From: Gammaproteobacteria bacterium
GTDB taxonomy: Bacteria > Pseudomonadota > Gammaproteobacteria > Acidiferrobacterales > Acidiferrobacteraceae
Direction of reading: 5' to 3'
Assembly (NCBI GenBank): GCA_028064935.1
Contig: JAPTWT010000260.1
Location: 1 to 6,605 of the forward strand
Length of the DNA stretch: 6,605 nt
Part shown: one piece after another, positions 5,711 through 6,605 of the stretch
Position numbering within the stretch: position 1 is the first letter of the stretch
How the letters are laid out: every line of letters starts with the position of its first letter
The notes under the pieces: generated by a model
Seen by the model: the letters and a program-made list of their open reading frames with translations, nothing else
The model's database searches: none
Told to the model about the DNA's origin: nothing
Made by a program: the position numbers and the translations under genes

Positions 5711-5739
5711 AAAAACACCGCCCGGAAACCCAGGCGGTG
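5711..5739 (-). terminator. Intrinsic terminator of the phage-like operon
   Basis: On the leftward strand CACCGCC, a 10-nt loop and GGCGGTG form a perfect 7-bp GC-rich stem followed directly by TTTTT. It starts 23 nt after the stop of the 98-residue gene, so it separates that operon from the HEPN-like gene, which must then have its own promoter between about 5572 and 5710. Confidence 0.85.
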
Positions 5740-5761
5740 ATGAATTATCTGTCACTCGCGG

Positions 5762-6058
5762 CTAGACATCAAACCGCACCGTTACCAGAAACCCCGACGT
5801 GTCGATGACAACACCGGGCGGTGGCTGGTCTAACCTCAGATATAGACAGTTTCCGAAAATTTCTGTCCTGATGTTTTTCAGGATTTGTGGGAAAATGTCC
5901 GAGTTGGCATAGCTGCCATATTTTTTGTGGACACGAAACGCAGCCATGTCGCAGTGAGAGCGTTTCAGCGCGGGTATTTTGACTGTCTGGTAGCGCGGGG
6001 CTTCCTCCCCAGCCAGCCAAAAATCTTCCGCCTTGGCCTTGAAAGTTATTCTCGCCAT
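5762..6058 (-). CDS. Small conserved phage-type protein of unknown function
   Basis: 98 residues from an ATG with a strong GGAGGGG site 5 nt upstream. It belongs to a prophage-associated family that I recognise by pattern but cannot name. It begins MARITFKAKA, and the central signature is RSHCDMAAFR (33-42) followed by KYGSYANSDIFP (46-57). It ends in a beta-rich tail with GVVIDTSGFLVTV. No membrane segment or catalytic motif is visible. The start lies inside the end of the upstream frame (13-nt overlap), so the two are co-translated, and the terminator follows 23 nt after the stop. Its length looks complete for such proteins. Function unknown; the prophage context is inferred from the family. 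Confidence 0.8.
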   Translation of the reverse strand: MARITFKAKAEDFWLAGEEAPRYQTVKIPALKRSHCDMAAFRVHKKYGSYANSDIFPQILKNIRTEIFGNCLYLRLDQPPPGVVIDTSGFLVTVRFDV

Positions 6059-6605
6059 AGCTTCCCCTCCGAAGGTTGGAAGTTCCTACGCATCACCATC
6101 CATACCGCTCGCGCCACCGGCCACTCGGCTGGCAATGAGCGCGAGAATGTTTTCGCGCACCCCATCCTCGGGCTGGTGCCCGAGGATGGGGAGGCGTTCA
6201 GCCTTTTCGCGTACCACGACCTCGAGCCCTGCTCGAGGTCGTGGAGGCGCGCAGTTTCAACGCGCCTCGCGAAAACCGCATAGCCGGCAGATACACCGAG
6301 GTAACTCGGGTCGTCCCCGCCATACGCCGTGCCGGTGTAAATCCATTCGTGCCGGCATGACTCGGCAGGCCCGGCCATTCGGCCGGCAATGTCAGGCGCA
6401 CCCTCCGGGTCGTCGGTTGGCGTGTCCTGCGCAATGGCCAAGGCCTCGCGGGCGACTTCCCATGCCAAGTCCACGTCGCTCCAGTCGACGGAGCCTCCGT
6501 TCGCTTCCCCGGTTTTGTAGGCCTCGACCAGGAGCTCGCAGGCTCGGAGGGCCTTTTCCGTTGCGCAAAGCCGATTACTCAGGGTTTGACCTTCAGCGTT
6601 GTCGG
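6046..6605 (-). CDS. Phage-like protein, 5' end cut by the window edge, carrying palindromic insertions
   Basis: The frame is open from the right edge of the window to TAA at 6046-6048, giving at least 185 residues; the GTG at 6474 is only an internal Val codon. Visible residues 18-60 are helical and phage-like (KALRACELLVEAYKTGEA, then NGGSVDWSDVDLAWEVAREA), a pattern common in prophage hypothetical proteins. SCRHEWIYTGTAYGGDDP follows at 82-99. From about residue 112 the sequence loses protein-like character: residues 120-130 and 138-148 are encoded by perfect 14-bp hairpins, and the tail RAVWMVMRRNFQPSEG overlaps the next gene's start. So the C-terminus may be built from inserted palindromic DNA or be a frame-shifted tail. 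The N-terminal half is solid; the C-terminal half is doubtful. Confidence 0.65.
   Translation of the reverse strand, partial: DNAEGQTLSNRLCATEKALRACELLVEAYKTGEANGGSVDWSDVDLAWEVAREALAIAQDTPTDDPEGAPDIAGRMAGPAESCRHEWIYTGTAYGGDDPSYLGVSAGYAVFARRVETARLHDLEQGSRSWYAKRLNASPSSGTSPRMGCAKTFSRSLPAEWPVARAVWMVMRRNFQPSEGKLWRE
6117..6137. repeat. 21-bp direct repeat, copy 1
   Basis: CCGGCC, ACTC, GGCTGG and CAATG in a row match 6371-6391 at 19 of 21 positions. Both differences are C/T. The unit is itself an imperfect inverted repeat (CCGGCC/GGCTGG). On the leftward strand the copies are read in different frames (SLPAEWP here, DIAGRMAG in the other). Confidence 0.65.
6150..6254. repeat. Two tandem palindromic units with covarying 14-bp stems
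   Basis: Unit 1 (6150-6200) and unit 2 (6204-6254) share the outline TTTTCGCG, a few bases, a hairpin, then GGAGGCG and CAG. Hairpin 1 has arms CCCCATCCTCGGGC (6160-6173) and GCCCGAGGATGGGG (6178-6191) with loop TGGT. Hairpin 2 has arms CCACGACCTCGAGC (6214-6227) and GCTCGAGGTCGTGG (6231-6244) with loop CCT. The arms differ between units at four positions (3, 5, 6 and 12), and each change is matched on the opposite arm, so both stems remain perfect. Two smaller hairpins flank them: GCGCGA/TCGCGC (6139-6144/6153-6158) and GAGGCGCG/CGCGCCTC (6244-6251/6261-6268). All sit within a coding frame. Confidence 0.85.
6371..6391. repeat. 21-bp direct repeat, copy 2
   Basis: The partner of 6117-6137, 254 bp away. 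Here the inner inverted repeat is perfect: CCGGCC, ATTC, GGCCGG. The two copies bracket the palindromic cluster at 6139-6268. Confidence 0.65.

Noticed and set aside
6198..6434. A 78-codon leftward frame overlapping the phage-like gene
   Set aside because: It overlaps the longer frame that is open to the window edge and has phage-like sequence. It repeats LPAEWP only because the 21-bp repeat falls in another frame here.

Overview
The window looks like an accessory region (defence island, prophage or integrated element) of a moderately GC-rich proteobacterium, probably a beta- or gammaproteobacterium. This rests on the kinds of protein present: a type I restriction HsdR tail, phage-type hypothetical proteins, a winged-helix protein of the type found in mobile elements, and a long uncharacterised protein typical of genomic islands. 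No search was run, so genus-level assignment is not possible.

There are two opposed gene blocks. The left block (1-2374, + strand) opens with the C-terminal ~150 residues of a type I restriction endonuclease R subunit (hsdR). A 4-nt overlap joins it to a 240-residue protein with an N-terminal membrane helix and a charged coiled coil. Next comes a short frameshifted remnant that reads like the extreme C-terminus of a DEAD/DEAH-helicase restriction protein. Then come an unrecognised ~304-residue protein and, 2 nt after its stop, a 34-codon GTG-start frame for a glycine-rich single-pass membrane peptide.

The two blocks converge on a 140-nt non-coding stretch (2375-2515). It is rich in overlapping inverted repeats and 10-nt-phased CCGTG motifs.

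The right block (2516-6605, - strand) is read from right to left. It starts with a phage-like reading frame cut by the window edge and an overlapping 98-residue phage-family protein, closed by a clear intrinsic terminator at 5711-5739. After that come a 172-residue HEPN-like protein (R-x4-H motif), a 560-residue two-module protein, a small protein and a winged-helix protein coupled to it by an ATGA overlap. A 20-bp tandem repeat lies between the 560-residue gene and the small gene.

The strongest unexplained signal is at 6150-6254, inside the phage-like reading frame. Two tandem palindromic units with perfect 14-bp stems differ at four stem positions, and all four differences are matched by compensating changes on the opposite arm. 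The most plausible candidates for uncharacterised defence-type modules are the membrane protein coupled to hsdR, the 304-residue protein with its small membrane peptide, and the HEPN protein beside the 560-residue protein. All three are inferences from architecture and context.
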